Origin: Antedon mediterranea
Taxonomy: Eukaryota > Echinodermata > Crinoidea > Comatulida > Antedonidae
Assembly: GCF_964355755.1 (NCBI RefSeq)
Contig: NC_092672.1
Span: 13,452,501 to 13,516,500, forward strand
Length of the DNA: 64,000 nt
Reading direction: 5' to 3'
Shown here: piece after piece, positions 1 to 10,630 of the stretch
Layout: the number at the start of each line of letters is the position of its first letter
Position numbering within the stretch: position 1 is the stretch's first letter
Translations under genes and position numbers: made by a program
Notes under the pieces: model-generated
Database searches by the model: none
What the model was told of the DNA's origin: nothing
Seen by the model: the letters and a program-made list of their open reading frames with translations, nothing else

Positions 1-69
1 TTTGGTCAGGGGAAAGCCGCCATTTTGGATTTAAAAATGGCGGACCCAATTTGTTCACTTTTCAGGTAT

Positions 70-215
70 ATCTCTGCTTGCCTGTTGCTCGTCAGCTCTT
101 GCCGGTCTTCTTGGCGTGACCTCGCAAAAAGGGACGACATTCGCTTCCAGTTGGCGTCGGAGGTCTCCTTCATCTTCTTACTGAGAGCGTCTACGGTTTT
201 GTCCCTTTTTTAATT
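70..215 (-). other. possible coding fragment, charged helix
   Basis: On the minus strand a frame rich in K, E, R, D and S (KKMKETSDANWKRMSSLF followed by RSRQEDRQEL) stays open for about 48 codons. Its composition is protein-like rather than random for this AT-rich DNA. No start codon or convincing splice site bounds it, and a TAA lies in frame just upstream. The family is not recognised. It could be an exon remnant of a retroelement gag or a coiled-coil protein. Confidence 0.2.
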
Positions 216-650
216 TCCCGACAATCGCCTTTTTTGCCTAAGATAAAAAAATGTTTAAATTATGCAAATTTATGCAAATCAATCGTTTTTTTCATCGTTG
301 GTTTATAAAACACAAGCAAGACAGATTTTAAAACAAGTATACAGTACCTGGTTTGGGACAGTTTCCTGTATCCGATGAATCACTTTAGGTGTGGTTCATC
401 TACATCTCTTTTATCACCTTGTTCATCAGCATCTCTATCTATTTCTAGAAACGTAATCAAAATCATTATAATGTCACAGAATATTATCACGTAATTTATT
501 ATTACTTGTTTTTTCTTGACAACCTTCGTCAGGAAATGCAAATCATGCAAGCCAAAGCAAAGAAATAAAAATATAAGTTTTGAGTTGTGCTTTAACAGTG
601 GTAAAAGTGCATTTTTAAGTACATCCATGCCAATGAACCTGGTTTTACCG
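216..650. other. AT-rich stretch, nothing recognised
   Basis: AT-rich DNA with a poly(T) run and no frame that looks like protein. No repeat structure was noticed. Confidence 0.4.
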
Positions 651-1311
651 TACTGACGCGGGTATAAGCCCATACTCAGGTATAAGCCCATACTCAGGTA
701 TAAGCCCAGCCCCGACTTTTGACTAATTTTCATGAAAAATAAGGCACTCTGGTATAAGCCCACCCATTAATTTGAAGATCTACAGTCTGTGTCGTAATAC
801 ATTATTTTGTATTTGGCGACGTCCATACACCGAATACACCTACCTTTGATCATAACCAAGCTAGGCTAATATACGCTAGGCCATATGAGGCCTAGCGGTC
901 CTGTTTTGTTTACACTCCATATCACGGTAAAAGATCGCTTTTCACACGACGCTACATGTCGCCAAAACGGAAAACCGCTATTTGGTATCGGCTGCCATAA
1001 ACAAGCTTATTAAATTTCTTTGGTACATTTCTATTTAACGAACATTGTATACTTGCTTTTCTGCTTGATAAATTCTTGTTCAATTGATGTTTAAAATAAG
1101 ATATTCTACGATAAATTACACAAACTATAAGCTTAATTTTCCGACACTCTACACCTCGTGTATTTTAGAGGCAACGTCGTACAAGTGAGGGCGCTTGCTC
1201 GCATGGTGGAATACACAGTGTACATGTGCTGTTTTTGACGATCTGCATTTTCGGATCCTCGCTTGATGTGATTTCATGTTCAAGGGGGGTGGGCTTATAC
1301 CCGCGTCAGTA
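651..1311. mobile_element. MITE with 20-bp terminal inverted repeats, TA flanks
   Basis: Positions 651-672 (tactgacgcgggtataagcc plus ca) are the exact reverse complement of 1290-1311. If the outermost TA is read as the duplicated target, the inverted repeat is 20 bp, CTGACGCGGG... to ...CCCGCGTCAG. The 661-bp length, lack of coding capacity and TA ends fit a non-autonomous Tc1/mariner-type element. The left arm continues into a short tandem array of the same words, and another ggtataagccca copy lies near 745. Superfamily assignment is inference from the TA ends only. Confidence 0.7.
661..708. repeat. 18-bp tandem repeat in MITE left arm
   Basis: The unit ggtataagcccatactca occurs twice in full and a third time in part. 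It is derived from the inner part of the element's terminal repeat. Confidence 0.8.
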
Positions 1312-2360
1312 GGGTACTTACAATAAATCATTCCACGTAAAGTTCCTGATGTGCTTTCATCATCTTGACCCTCTGATTCTATGATTAACAATAAGAAAAT
1401 ATTAAGATTGTTCTGTTCAAACTAATGGGCAAACTATTCCATAAAATTATTGTAAATGAAAAATTTAGCACCTACCATCAAGTATACTGTAGAAGAAAAT
1501 GCTGTAAAATTCTTCTTCGTGGAGGAAGAAGTACATAAGCATTTCTATCTGTAAGATATACAAAATACTGTACTATAAATTGTTGTATTTAAATCGGTTA
1601 TAAAGATTTTCATTGACAGTATAAAAAGCAGTTTTATATACCGACACATACTTGATGTTCATTAACAACAGGTCTTGTATTAATTGAAGCTCGAGATGTG
1701 AGAGGCGCAGAGTTGCAACCCGAACTTTTTAGATTTTAGCCTTGAAGTTCAGAAGGTGAAGGTAAACAAACAACTAACCCGAATCACGTCATGTTTGGTA
1801 CCTACAGTATCTATTCGAAAATATATTAGCTACCATAATTTTTAACAACCTTAGGAATTTTTTAAAGGAAATTGGTTTTATTAAGGTGTTAGGTTGCTGA
1901 ATTTTCTAAGAAGAATTTATGAATCCTTGTCTGTGATTGGCTATAGAGACAAATTACGCTCTCTGATTGGCTGACGCTTTTGTAGCATGGCTTCTATCGT
2001 AGTTTCTCGAATGAATGTTTCAACAGTTTGTGAATATTTAGGAAGTTAATCGTTATTTTTATCGGCATAGACTGAGGCTTGGGCTCGGCATTACCGATTG
2101 GTTGCTAGGCATGCCAACCAGCCCCTCACTGACCGTGAATGAATTGCCGATCATTTTGGGGTTTGGGTTTATATTTGGTCCATGACCTAAAATATCATTT
2201 ATGGCAGAAAAATGCCAAATCCCATACTTGCACCAGCTCCAGATTTATTTAATCTGTCTTTCGCCGCTTTATACGACGACCGCAACCCCTTCAATTTCGT
2301 TTAAATATGAAATCCTTCTTTACGAGGATCTCTCTTAATATCCTGAATGGATATTTCCTA
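1312..2360. other. no gene recognised
   Basis: AT-rich DNA with no frame I can support on either strand. Two gtgattggct/tgattggctg words near 1930-1970 resemble inverted CCAAT boxes but nothing downstream supports a promoter. Confidence 0.4.
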
Positions 2361-3150
2361 TGGCCAACGTGTGAATCGGTCAATACACGTTAACAAATAA
2401 GTATATCCATTTGAGTGTGGTAATGGTCCTACTAAGTCAATATGAACATGCTGGAATCTTCCAGTTGTCTGCTCAAATGCAGATAATGGTGCGATTGTGT
2501 GTCGATGAATTTTTGATTTTTAACACTGCAAGCATGTTTTAGCCCAGTTTCGTACATCAGAATTAATGTCAAATTATAACATTGATACAAACTTTTGTTT
2601 TGTTTTAATTCCCGGATGTGACAAGTTATGAAGGGTGTTGAATATTAGGCGAAGATACTTGTCGGGAATAAAAGGTAAAGGGTTGCCACTTGACATGTCG
2701 CATACAATTGTGATATCAGCGTTCGGCACTGGCAATACCTTCCAAACAATTGTGTTATGAACATTGGAGTTGAGGAGTGTTTGTAGTTCTGTGTCAGATT
2801 TCTGTGCTTGGGCTTGCCGCCTGTGCGTAACATGTTTGTTAGTGGTTCTTTTAAATGTTGTTCATGTTCTTCTGGGCTGCAGCTTGCTACCAAAACATCA
2901 ATATACGCGTAGAAAGTGTAGGCAACTCGTAATTTTGTCGATGAAGCGTTGGAAAGTTTGAGCAGCATTACGTAATCCAAATGGCATTTTGACGAATTCG
3001 TAGAGTCCAAATAGGGTAGTAATGGCGGTTTTATGGATGTCCTCCTCAGCCATAGTTATCTGGTGGTATGCTCGTACAAGGTCGATTTTTGAAAAGATTG
3101 TTGTGCCTTGTAGATTAGCAGTGAAGTCTTGTATAAATTAAAAGTTCAAT
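2361..3150 (-). pseudogene. Ty3/Gypsy pol remnant (RT plus integrase)
   Basis: Reading the minus strand, reverse transcriptase appears at about 3150-2860: [17 protein letters not shown], then [17 protein letters not shown], then after a frame change a copy of the YxDD region in which one aspartate is lost (AYIDVLVAS). From about 2760 the frame gives CDMSSGNPLPFIPDKYLR and HNLSHPGIKT, which fits a Gypsy integrase N-terminal zinc region. VRNWAKTCLQC and IDRFTRWP follow near 2560-2365. The RNase H that should separate RT from integrase is missing. Multiple frameshifts and the deletion make it inactive. Confidence 0.85.
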
Positions 3151-3599
3151 ATGTGCCAAGTGCCCAACGTGTGAATCGGTATAAGCCGCGTATGTGTGTG
3201 AATTCTCATTTCTTGGCATAAATTGTAGCCTAAGGATGCACATTGGGACTTTTTCTCGCAATAAAAATGATGTGTTGGTTCTTTTTAGTGTTTCGTTTAA
3301 TAATTTGTTTGTTTTTATATAGTGATGTCTCTTACAGGTTGAAGGGAGAATAGAAGAAATCAGCAAAAGTAAATCAGAATATGCAGCTTGTGTGAGTGAG
3401 TGCTTAATTACAAATAATAAAATCGACATATACAGGCTTACTACGGTATATATAAATGATCAGATCCTTAAAATAATTTCGTAAAAAAGGGGGCGTTGTT
3501 TGAACTACTAGAAGTTGGTTCTGTCCAGAAGTCACTGAGTAGTAGCAGAACTGTCGAACATTTTCGGTGAGATTATTTTATCTTCACTGTTACAATTAC

Positions 3600-3836
3600 T
3601 AGTATCAGAAGTCAAAGAGATGTGTTTAGGTGGTCTTGATTTTGCAGGTTGTTTGCGTTTAAACTGTCTAGTAGCAGCATATCGAGCCCTTCTTGCATTA
3701 AAACCGAAGTGTTTGGAGTCAAACTTTTTAATTTAGACTTTGTTGGCGAATCAAAGTCATCATTGCTACTGGAAATACTTTCTGTATTTGACATGGCAAA
3801 AAAAAAATGGGTTTTTATCAAAATTTTGTAAAACAT
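3600..3836 (-). other. unrecognised coding-like fragment, SKHFGFN peptide
   Basis: The minus strand encodes a serine/acid-rich start (MSNTESISSSNDDFDSP) and then, in a shifted frame, KHFGFNARRARYAATRQF followed by basic residues. A related peptide (KHFEFNPRRVRYAF) lies at about 42165-42260, also on the minus strand and also beside a Gypsy fragment. This suggests a shared element-encoded or exon-derived segment. The family is not recognised. Confidence 0.35.
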
Positions 3837-3882
3837 GCTATGTTAATTCTGGGATCTGGGAACACATTGTTTTATAGCCATC

Positions 3883-4364
3883 TGTTGTGAAGTCATTGTA
3901 TTTATATGTTGTATTCCTACATGTTTGTATTGTAGTTCAAGATAGATGTCATCTTCACACAGTTCACTTATTCATTGGCATATTTGTTTCTTTAGACAAC
4001 AACTATAAGTGTTGATAATTGTTTATCTCTCTTTGTCTACACTTCCTATAACTTTGATTGGTCTTATGTACAGAAAATGTTTGCATATAAATGAATGATG
4101 CTTTGTGCTAATTTTGGTTGCTGATAAAACAGGATGATTTGATTGGTTGTATTGACCTGAACATGTATTTGATATAGGAGTGATATTTAAGATGTAGTTA
4201 AGTTTGGTTGGTGATTTTATGAGAGAAAGACTTCCAGTCCACTTCCGATTAAGGTGCCGAGATACCTGAAGATTGAATAAAAGTTATACATTTGTTTTAT
4301 ATAAATTGGTGTTGCATATCTTGTATGTCGAGTCTACAAAGATATAGGAGGTAACATCACAACA
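3883..4364 (+). mobile_element. LTR of an LTR retrotransposon
   Basis: The segment begins TGTTGTGA and ends TCACAACA, a perfect 8-bp inverted terminus of the TG...CA type. An AATAAA lies near the 3' part (about 4274) and a primer-binding-site-like TGGTGTCAGCAG follows immediately. At 482 bp the length is ordinary for an LTR. The second LTR is not present as a full copy. Only the last 18 bp of this LTR (ggaggtaacatcacaaca) recur at 4618-4635. Confidence 0.7.
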
Positions 4365-4378
4365 TGGTGTCAGCAGTT
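4365..4378 (+). other. primer-binding site, tRNA-Leu type
   Basis: TGGTGTCAGCAG directly abuts the LTR end. It resembles the complement of animal tRNA-Leu 3' ends (TGGTGTCAGAAG in another element here at 50941-50960). The match length is short, so the tRNA identity is tentative. Confidence 0.5.
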
Positions 4379-4635
4379 AAAAATTAATGAAATTTTCATT
4401 GGAAATCATTGGATGCCAAAGTAATTTCATAGACGTTATTTTTGGAGTGTAATTGCAAGATTTTGAAAAGGGTGAATGCAGATTTGGTAGTATTTGTGTG
4501 TGACTGGCAACTTGGAAACTGTACAACATCGAATTGATTGTGTTGGCAGAACGTGTATTGTGTCTTGGAAGGAAGCAGTGAGAAGCAGAACTGATTGTGT
4601 TGGCGGAACGTGTATTGGGAGGTAACATCACAACA
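4379..4635 (+). mobile_element. internal remnant of LTR element
   Basis: This non-coding remnant lies between the LTR and a short second copy of the LTR's last 18 bp at 4618-4635. It contains a 25-bp direct repeat, gattgtgttggcagaacgtg..., at 4536-4560 and 4593-4617. No gag frame survives. Confidence 0.45.
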
Positions 4636-5366
4636 CTAGTATATATTTAGGGACATTACAAAAATTTAAAATTTCAGAAATATGCATTGAAACCTATACT
4701 ATCAGATAGAGGATAACACTACCTTTAATTTGATACCTTTATTCACTTCCATATCTTTAATTTTAAGGAAGTTATTTTTATTTTTTTAATATGCAGACAT
4801 ATGCATAATTGGTTCCCTATTGTTTTGTATTATCTTTAAAGCAAAACTGTGATCGAGATGGGCAAATTAAAGAACAAAAACGCATACAACTTTTTTTTAG
4901 GATAACATAACTTTATCAAATTTTTACCAATACTAGATATAAGTATTTTGGATGAAATACTTGATTTGTTTAAATTAACAATGATCATAATTAATTATGC
5001 GCATACCGGTATCGAATTAATAGACTAACTTTACAATAACATTTAATGAAAAACAAGGGGGAACACTTGCTCAATTGAAAGGTGTAAACATTAACAATCT
5101 GTTACTTGAAAAATACACGGGTAACCATAAGATTAATAGATTTTGGTGTGCTGTAGTCAATGGCGAATTGTCAGAAAAACTGTCTATTAGTCTACAAAAA
5201 AGTGTATTTCTTTATTGGATTAAAATAGGAACAAAGCCTTTTTTAAGGGTCTACTTGGATATGCAAAAAAAAATCTAAGTCTGTATCTGAGCATGGCAAA
5301 AAGGCTCTGAGAAAAGAATTGGGTTAATTAAAAATACTAATTCAAGTACTAAATTCTGAAGATGTT
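4636..5366. other. no gene recognised
   Basis: AT-rich DNA. A plus-strand frame at 5075-5278 (with NHKINRFWCAVVNGELSEK) has a protein-like look but no recognisable family and no supporting neighbour. Confidence 0.3.
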
Positions 5367-5651
5367 TTACTTTCTGCATTGTAACGGTGTTGCATCCAAT
5401 TGGTTACTGCCAGACAATGACAAGCAATTTGCTTTTTTGGATGCACGGATGCATTGTCCAGCTACTTGCAGCACAAGCATGTTGTGCCCAAACTGCTCCA
5501 CAGAGGGGTTGTCGTGTGAGCGACCAACACCTCGCTGTTTACAAAAGTATTCCTCTAAGGGGTCCTGGTTAAATTTGTCACTCAGGATAAATGTTATTCC
5601 CTGGTCTGATAAAAGCAAGTTTTGTAACAGCTGCACGAATGAATGAATGAA
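5367..5651 (-). pseudogene. C-terminal exon of P-like transposase
   Basis: After ttctcag| the exon encodes FNQDPLEEYFCKQRGVGRS, DNPSVEQFGHNMLVLQVAG and ends ATPLQCRK-stop. The NQDxLExxF and DNPxxxQF motifs are hallmarks of the C-terminal domain of P-element/THAP9-like transposases. The exon itself is open from acceptor to stop. Confidence 0.8.
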
Positions 5652-6994
5652 CTGAGAAAAACAAATAAAATATTATGTTAACAGACCATAAGGCAGCCTT
5701 AATTAAGCATACATTTTCGAAAAAAATTTCATGCCATTTGTTTTTATTTTGCACCTATGGATAACAAAAGTGACAATAGTATAAAATACTAGCTTACCAG
5801 ATAAGCGTATACCAGTGGTGGTATCCTCTAAATTCAAAATTTGTTCTTCCCAGTCATAAAAAAATGACAAGAATTCCCCTTAAGCCACTGAGAAACAAAC
5901 ATTAAACATTGGTAGGCATTATTAAAAGCAGAATAAAAAGTATGTTTATTGAGTCTTCATTAAAGGGATTTATATTAAAGTTAAATTAAGAATTGGTATT
6001 GATGACTTACCTCAAACCTCCAATCGTCAACGGAATAATATGGTCTCATTGTAGGTTTTGTAGTCTGTTTTTTTATTTGCGAAACATTCAATCAAAGAAT
6101 TGATCGATGTAGCGGACAAACTTTTGAGTAGATTTGGTGTCCGATCGTCCTTGTGCTTCAAATGCATTTGCAACAGATGAGCTCAAAACCTAAGACAGCA
6201 ATACCAATTGGATTAAAATAACATTTTTTTTAAATTTAATCTCGCCTAAAACTGAATCCGTAATTTTTTTTTCTACAGATACTGTAAGATGCAACAAAGT
6301 AACTGTTCCCATTGATTACCTGGGCAGATAAATAAACTTTCATACGGTGTGAAGGTGTTAAATATAAATGCTCATGTGAAATCTTGTTTAGTCGCCGTAG
6401 TCCAACACTGTAACGTTTGTCTGCTCCCGTATCCCATTCGCAGAGTTTCAGCAGTTGTGTCCAAGTAATGTCTTGCTTGTTATACTAGTATAAAATAAAA
6501 AACATAATTAAAAGTGATGTGTACAGCAATTATTTTCTTTAGTGCCATTTAAAAAATTTAATTACAATTACGCTTACATGTAGGTGTTTAGTTTTGCTGT
6601 GAAATCCACATTTCTCCCAGTTGTTTCTTGTCGTCTTAATTAGATGCGGCACATTGCTAAAAAATTAGATCCTACAACTAGCATCAACTGGGTTTGTGGT
6701 GTAGTATGTGATTCCATTACTACATACCTCTGCAACTGAATGTAGGTCATAGAATTTGCGATTAGACGAAGCTCCATCAGAAACGAGGGCTCTAACATGA
6801 AAACCTATAGCTTCCATCGTATAAACTGCATCGCACATGATTGGATATAATGCACGACTAGCATTGCCTTCTGTGGGGTAGTATGCAATTGGTGCAAGTA
6901 AAGTACTTGTGATTCCACGAAGCATGATAACGAGGACATGTGTTGCCAAACCAGCTTTTGTCGCTCCTAAACACTTCTGTTCAAAGTCATTCAG

Positions 6995-7640
6995 TTCATT
7001 TGCTAAATTTCCATTAAAACCTATTAACTGGCCAGATCTGACATCTCATCAATGAGCAGTGTGATGTTCTTTTGATGCGATTTAATATTCCCAGGTTCAA
7101 TATTGTTGTCCTTGCAAACTCTTTCTACAAAATCCATATTGATCCCATCCGTAAAATGAGTGTTTTTGTATGTGGAAGCTTTAAAAATCCGCTGTTGCGT
7201 AATACTTAATACCCAGATGTCGACTTTGCGTGAAGTGCGATGCACCAGCGTAATACGGCTGGGTGCCACCGCATTTGTTTGTTTTTTGTAAATGATTCTT
7301 TTTGTTGTTCCCAAAGCAATTTGGCAGCCGGTTTATCTTTTAATAGGTCAGACATATTATTCTCGTCATCTTTAGGCGCAAAAACTGAGGCAATACAGTT
7401 TGTTTGTGGCTGTGTAAATGGATGTTCCTTCATTTTTAATCCTGTCATTGATCTTTTCCTCAAGGTCATTTTTTTCCTTTTCAGCATGTTATTTTGTTCC
7501 TTCAACAAATTTGCTTTTTTCTGCAATGCAGATGCTGGTAGGAAATCATTCCTTGTTTTCGAACTTAGCACATTCCTGTCTTCATTCACTCTCTTTTTGC
7601 GTTTTGACGCTAAAGACAGAAGTCACTACTGCTCACCCTG
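6995..7640 (-). pseudogene. coiled-coil and N-terminal catalytic core of P-like transposase
   Basis: A helical segment (SALQKKANLLKEQNNMLKRK) is followed by AAKLLWEQQKESFTKNKQ and MRWHPAVLRWCIALHAKSTS, then, after a frameshift near 7300, ITLLIDEM. In P-element-like transposases the IDEM/LDEM strand carries a catalytic aspartate of the RNase H fold. A second frameshift near 7040 links to GQLIGFNGNLANELNDFE. The parallel segment in the element at 28-29.5 kb has the same order (KLLWEQQ, MRWHPAILRWCIA, LLFDEMKI). Confidence 0.75.
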
Positions 7641-7916
7641 CATGTGGGGCAGCGCCCACCATTTTCAGTTAACAATTTGCAATTCGGATGCCTATTTTCA
7701 CCGAGGTCTGAATTACCAACACACACGTGTGCTCTAGAAACTGCTAAGACCAACTCTACAATTTATGTAGGCAAGGAATCTTCTGTAAATTTATAAAGAC
7801 ACATATTGTTTCTTCCACATTCACGACATCTGTCGAACAATGACAGAAGCTCATCCTGCCCTACAATATATTTCCTCTGTCCAAGGACAGTCTCTCCAGA
7901 TTCTATGTTATCACTG
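7640..7916 (-). pseudogene. zinc-cluster exon of P-like gene
   Basis: After an acceptor (ttttgtag|) the frame reads RKYIVGQDELLSLFDRCREC and later NGGRCPTC, giving CxxC pairs of a small zinc-binding region. This R/KYIV...LLxLF...CxxC pattern recurs in animal DNA-transposon proteins. An in-frame TAA follows DSLPT. Confidence 0.5.
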
Positions 7917-8054
7917 CTACAAAAAAGAAATGTTTGTTTAATAATATAAATGTACAGTATATATTTATTTGTACAGTATATATCCAAAAAGCTACCACTA
8001 TAAAAGGTGGTTATTAGGTTTATAAACATCACTCAAGAAGTTTGCTTAACTCAC

Positions 8055-8202
8055 AGTGGTTCTTCATCAGATGATCCTTCATGAGGGATGTAATTTGGAT
8101 CCGCATCATCATTGTCACTGTCCGCTTCTTTGTATAAATGTATGCCACGTTTATCTCCGTCTTCATTACTGCTTCCCCCAGTTTCTTCGGAACTTGAGTA
8201 AA
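8055..8202 (-). pseudogene. acidic linker exon of P-like gene
   Basis: Flanked by attcag| and |gtgagt, this 148-bp exon encodes SSSEETGGSSNEDGDK and DNDDADPNYIPHEGSSDEE. Acidic Ser/Glu stretches with a DPxYxP motif are common between the DNA-binding and catalytic parts of animal transposase proteins. It lies between the THAP exon and the zinc-cluster exon on the same strand. Confidence 0.55.
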
Positions 8203-8689
8203 CTGAATAAATTATATAAGTTATATAATTATAAATTTATATTTATTTTGTGTTACCGCTGCGTCGGTGCTGTTTTTGGTACCATGAAATATGAAAAAGA
8301 TAATAAAAAAAAAGGGGTAACGGTGGGGTTTATGTTTCCTAATAAACTTGCTTAAGTACAAGAAAAAAAAACCCAAATTATTTGATAAAACTATAAGTAA
8401 ATGGTATGGTGTTTGTACTCTGTATAATTGTTATATGGAAATGATAAACGTCTAACTGAACTGCATGCATTTCATGAAAAAAAAGATGGAAATTAACAGT
8501 AAAATCAATAAAATTGAACTACGCATACATGCAAAACAGATCGGAACATGGCTTAAAAAATAATAAAACTCCACAAAAACATGCATGAACAAGAACTGAT
8601 CATTTTAACATGACTTAATATTTCTGTATTATACATAACCAACAAAACAATGACTTTGTATATTTGTCCATGGAGAAATAACTCCATGG

Positions 8690-8790
8690 CCCTGTTTCTG
8701 CTGCCAATCCCAAATATACCGTATAAATATACCGTATATATACCGTATATGAAATTCGTGCACCGTTTCCGCTGCACATACTTCGTGGGT
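8690..8790. mobile_element. AT palindromic mini-element, copy 1
   Basis: The left edge ggccctgtttctgctgccaa is followed by repeated atataccgtata words. It ends at a gtttccgctgcacat segment that may be a diverged other end. It lies in the long intron of the P-like gene. Confidence 0.5.
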
Positions 8791-9214
8791 GGGCTGTAAA
8801 AAAAGTTGGCTTTCATATACCCAAAATGCATTTTGTGAGACGGAAGTATGGATTGACCTAGAGTCTAATGATGGTTTCTCAAAACGTCTTAGCATTGCTT
8901 TCTATTTTAAATCTAATGATCAGGAGTGGCAACGAATTTACATCGCACAAACAATCTAGAAATGCAGAATGGGCATTGACTACATTTATGCAAAGAAGAC
9001 GACGGCGTTTGCCGATAACTTTGGCGTTATTAAGTCTACCACAAATTCTGCTTTTATTTTGTTTGAGATACTTTTGTAAATCTCGGTATCAAAAATAGTT
9101 ATTTCTTCAGTCCACAGTGATATTTTGATCTGTTTCTTGCTTATTATACACGTGTGTGTCAATGCAGCAGAAAAACCAAACAAACGCGTCACGCTCTGTT
9201 AGTTTTTGACCTCG

Positions 9215-9462
9215 TGTCATGGGCCGGGTCACATATACGGTATATTTTGAGTGCAGCAGAATTGGGGTACGAAATATACGGTATATTTTGGAATATACCG
9301 TATAATATCCACAAACGATGGGGATATTTATGCGGTATATATACCGCATATATATACGGTATATTTTTTATGAGACCCATTTCTGCTGCCAAAAAATATA
9401 CCGTATATAAAATATACCGTATATATACGGTATATTTTTGGCAGCAGAAACGGGGCCCATGA
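9215..9462. mobile_element. AT palindromic mini-elements, copies 2 and 3
   Basis: At 9373-9460 a compact palindrome reads cccatttctgctgccaaaa, then ataccgtatata words, then ttttggcagcagaaac and ggggccc, so the two ends are near-perfect inverted repeats. A related segment (9215-9372) starts atgggccgggtcac and carries gcagcagaatt and tatacggtata words. All share the gcagcagaaac end and the ataccgtatata core with copy 1. They look like nested insertions of one small non-autonomous family. Confidence 0.6.
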
Positions 9463-9856
9463 TTTGTCTAACATCTAAATACTATACCTGCTGACTGTGG
9501 ACACTGTCCTTGGGACTGGATTAAAAGTACAACATATCTAGTGACCAGATTATTTTTACTCACCAAAATCTAAATTTAATTACTTTATAAACAAAGTAGA
9601 GAACTAATGATTTCAATTAATGTCTTTAAAACACACAGCGATTAAAAGATTAACAGGTAAACTATTTAAAATATTTCATCATCCATATAATTAATAATAA
9701 AGGGTAGACTATACCAATTTTGACTAAGGCATTCAATTTTTTTTAATCGAACGATTATTATAGTATAATCAGGCTAGGCCTAGATTTGAACGACAACGTT
9801 ACGTACGTAGGCAACCGTCCACGCAGGGGATTTTAATTTATAAAAATATTACTTAC

Positions 9857-10228
9857 GGTACCCTTTCAACCTTGCGTCTTCGACACGCCGCAGTCCGAGG
9901 CCGCACTTTCCGTTTTTTGGGTTGAGGTGGTAGGCCTTCTTCCTCACTTACCGGAGCTTTTATGGCGGGGTAAGCATTCGTTTTTAGTCTCGGCTTTACC
10001 ACCACTCCCGTCTTCTGCATTTCAGAAATATGGAAAAAATTGTTGATGGGCGCTACATATTCTTTTAGTCCGCTTCCACACATACCCCTTTCTAGTTAAC
10101 TTAACAAATTCAGTCCATTTATTAAACGTTTCACTTCGTTTTAACTTGTCGGGAAATAAAAAAAATGAAACATTTGGGTGTGTTGATCAAGTCCGGTTAC
10201 ATTTACCGATACAGCAAGCACTCGGCAT
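9857..10228 (-). pseudogene. THAP domain exon of the P-like gene
   Basis: From an ATG at 10228 the frame gives MPSACCIGKCN, the first zinc pair of a THAP finger. FFLFPDKLKR, FNKWTEFVKLTRKGYVW and ICSAH follow, the last holding the second C/H pair. The expected AVPTIF-like end appears in another frame as RLKTNAYPAIKA. A basic tail (PKKRKVRPRTAACRRRK) resembles a nuclear localisation signal, and the exon ends at a good donor (gtacc|gtaagt). There is one TGA after CNRT and one frameshift after ICSAH. THAP domains give sequence-specific DNA binding in this transposase family. Confidence 0.75.
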
Positions 10229-10630
10229 CTTCCGAAAATAATGATGGTGAGATTGTGTCGCACATGTTGTTTTCGTCGTCATGCATGAAACGTCAAGCTC
10301 GCTGTGTCTGTCAAAGTGCATGAAATCAACCAATCACGATTCGCCTGGGTTGAAAAAGAGTAACGGCTGCCGTGGCTACTACCGCGGGTATTTCAAATCA
10401 GCTGAGCGATCGGAGGTACGTGTGTTTAGAGCGATCGTTAAAACCAATATAGCGTGCGAGTTGATCGGCCATATTCCAGAGGTTTTTCTTTAAAACTTAA
10501 TTTGTTTATTTCTCGAGTCTTATGAGGTATTTAAAGCTAATTTCTGGTGTGTTAGTTATTTACATTAGAAAGATTCATAAACACTAATTTATTTAAATTT
10601 TCAAAATAGTTTCATATCATCTTTAATACT
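10229..10630. other. upstream of P-like gene, nothing else recognised
   Basis: Upstream of the THAP start codon the DNA is locally GC-richer (10230-10480) and may hold the gene's promoter, but no TATA box or terminal inverted repeat was identified. Confidence 0.3.

Larger units (their letters stand above)
5367..10228 (-). pseudogene. P-element-like transposase gene with THAP finger
   Basis: A multi-exon minus-strand gene of the THAP9/P-element transposase type. In order it has a THAP zinc finger (10228-9950), an acidic exon (8202-8055), a zinc-cluster exon (7916 onward), a coiled-coil leading into the catalytic core (7640-7024), a middle domain with SDGASSNRKFYDLH (about 6995-6725) and C-terminal exons at 6656-6578, 6484-6320, 6189-6011, 5887-5798 and 5651-5367. 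Several introns show GT-AG ends, for example TGCCCAG|gtaatc and gtcttag|GTTTTG. The intact protein would excise and insert DNA. Lesions include a stop and a frameshift in THAP, frameshifts at about 7300, 7040 and 5880, and a stop in the zinc exon. It is therefore a pseudogene or a badly decayed copy. No terminal inverted repeats were identified. Confidence 0.8.

Noticed and set aside
1149-1391. Minus-strand frame across the MITE right end
   Set aside because: It includes the terminal repeat and has no conserved motif; chance frame.
7240-7737. Long plus-strand frame of 165 codons over the P-like gene
   Set aside because: It is the complement of the coiled-coil/catalytic exon; its composition (F, S, C-rich) is that of an antisense shadow.
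9189-9462. Tyr/Ile-rich open frames in the ataccgtatata region
   Set aside because: They arise from the palindromic AT repeats and are open on both strands for that reason.
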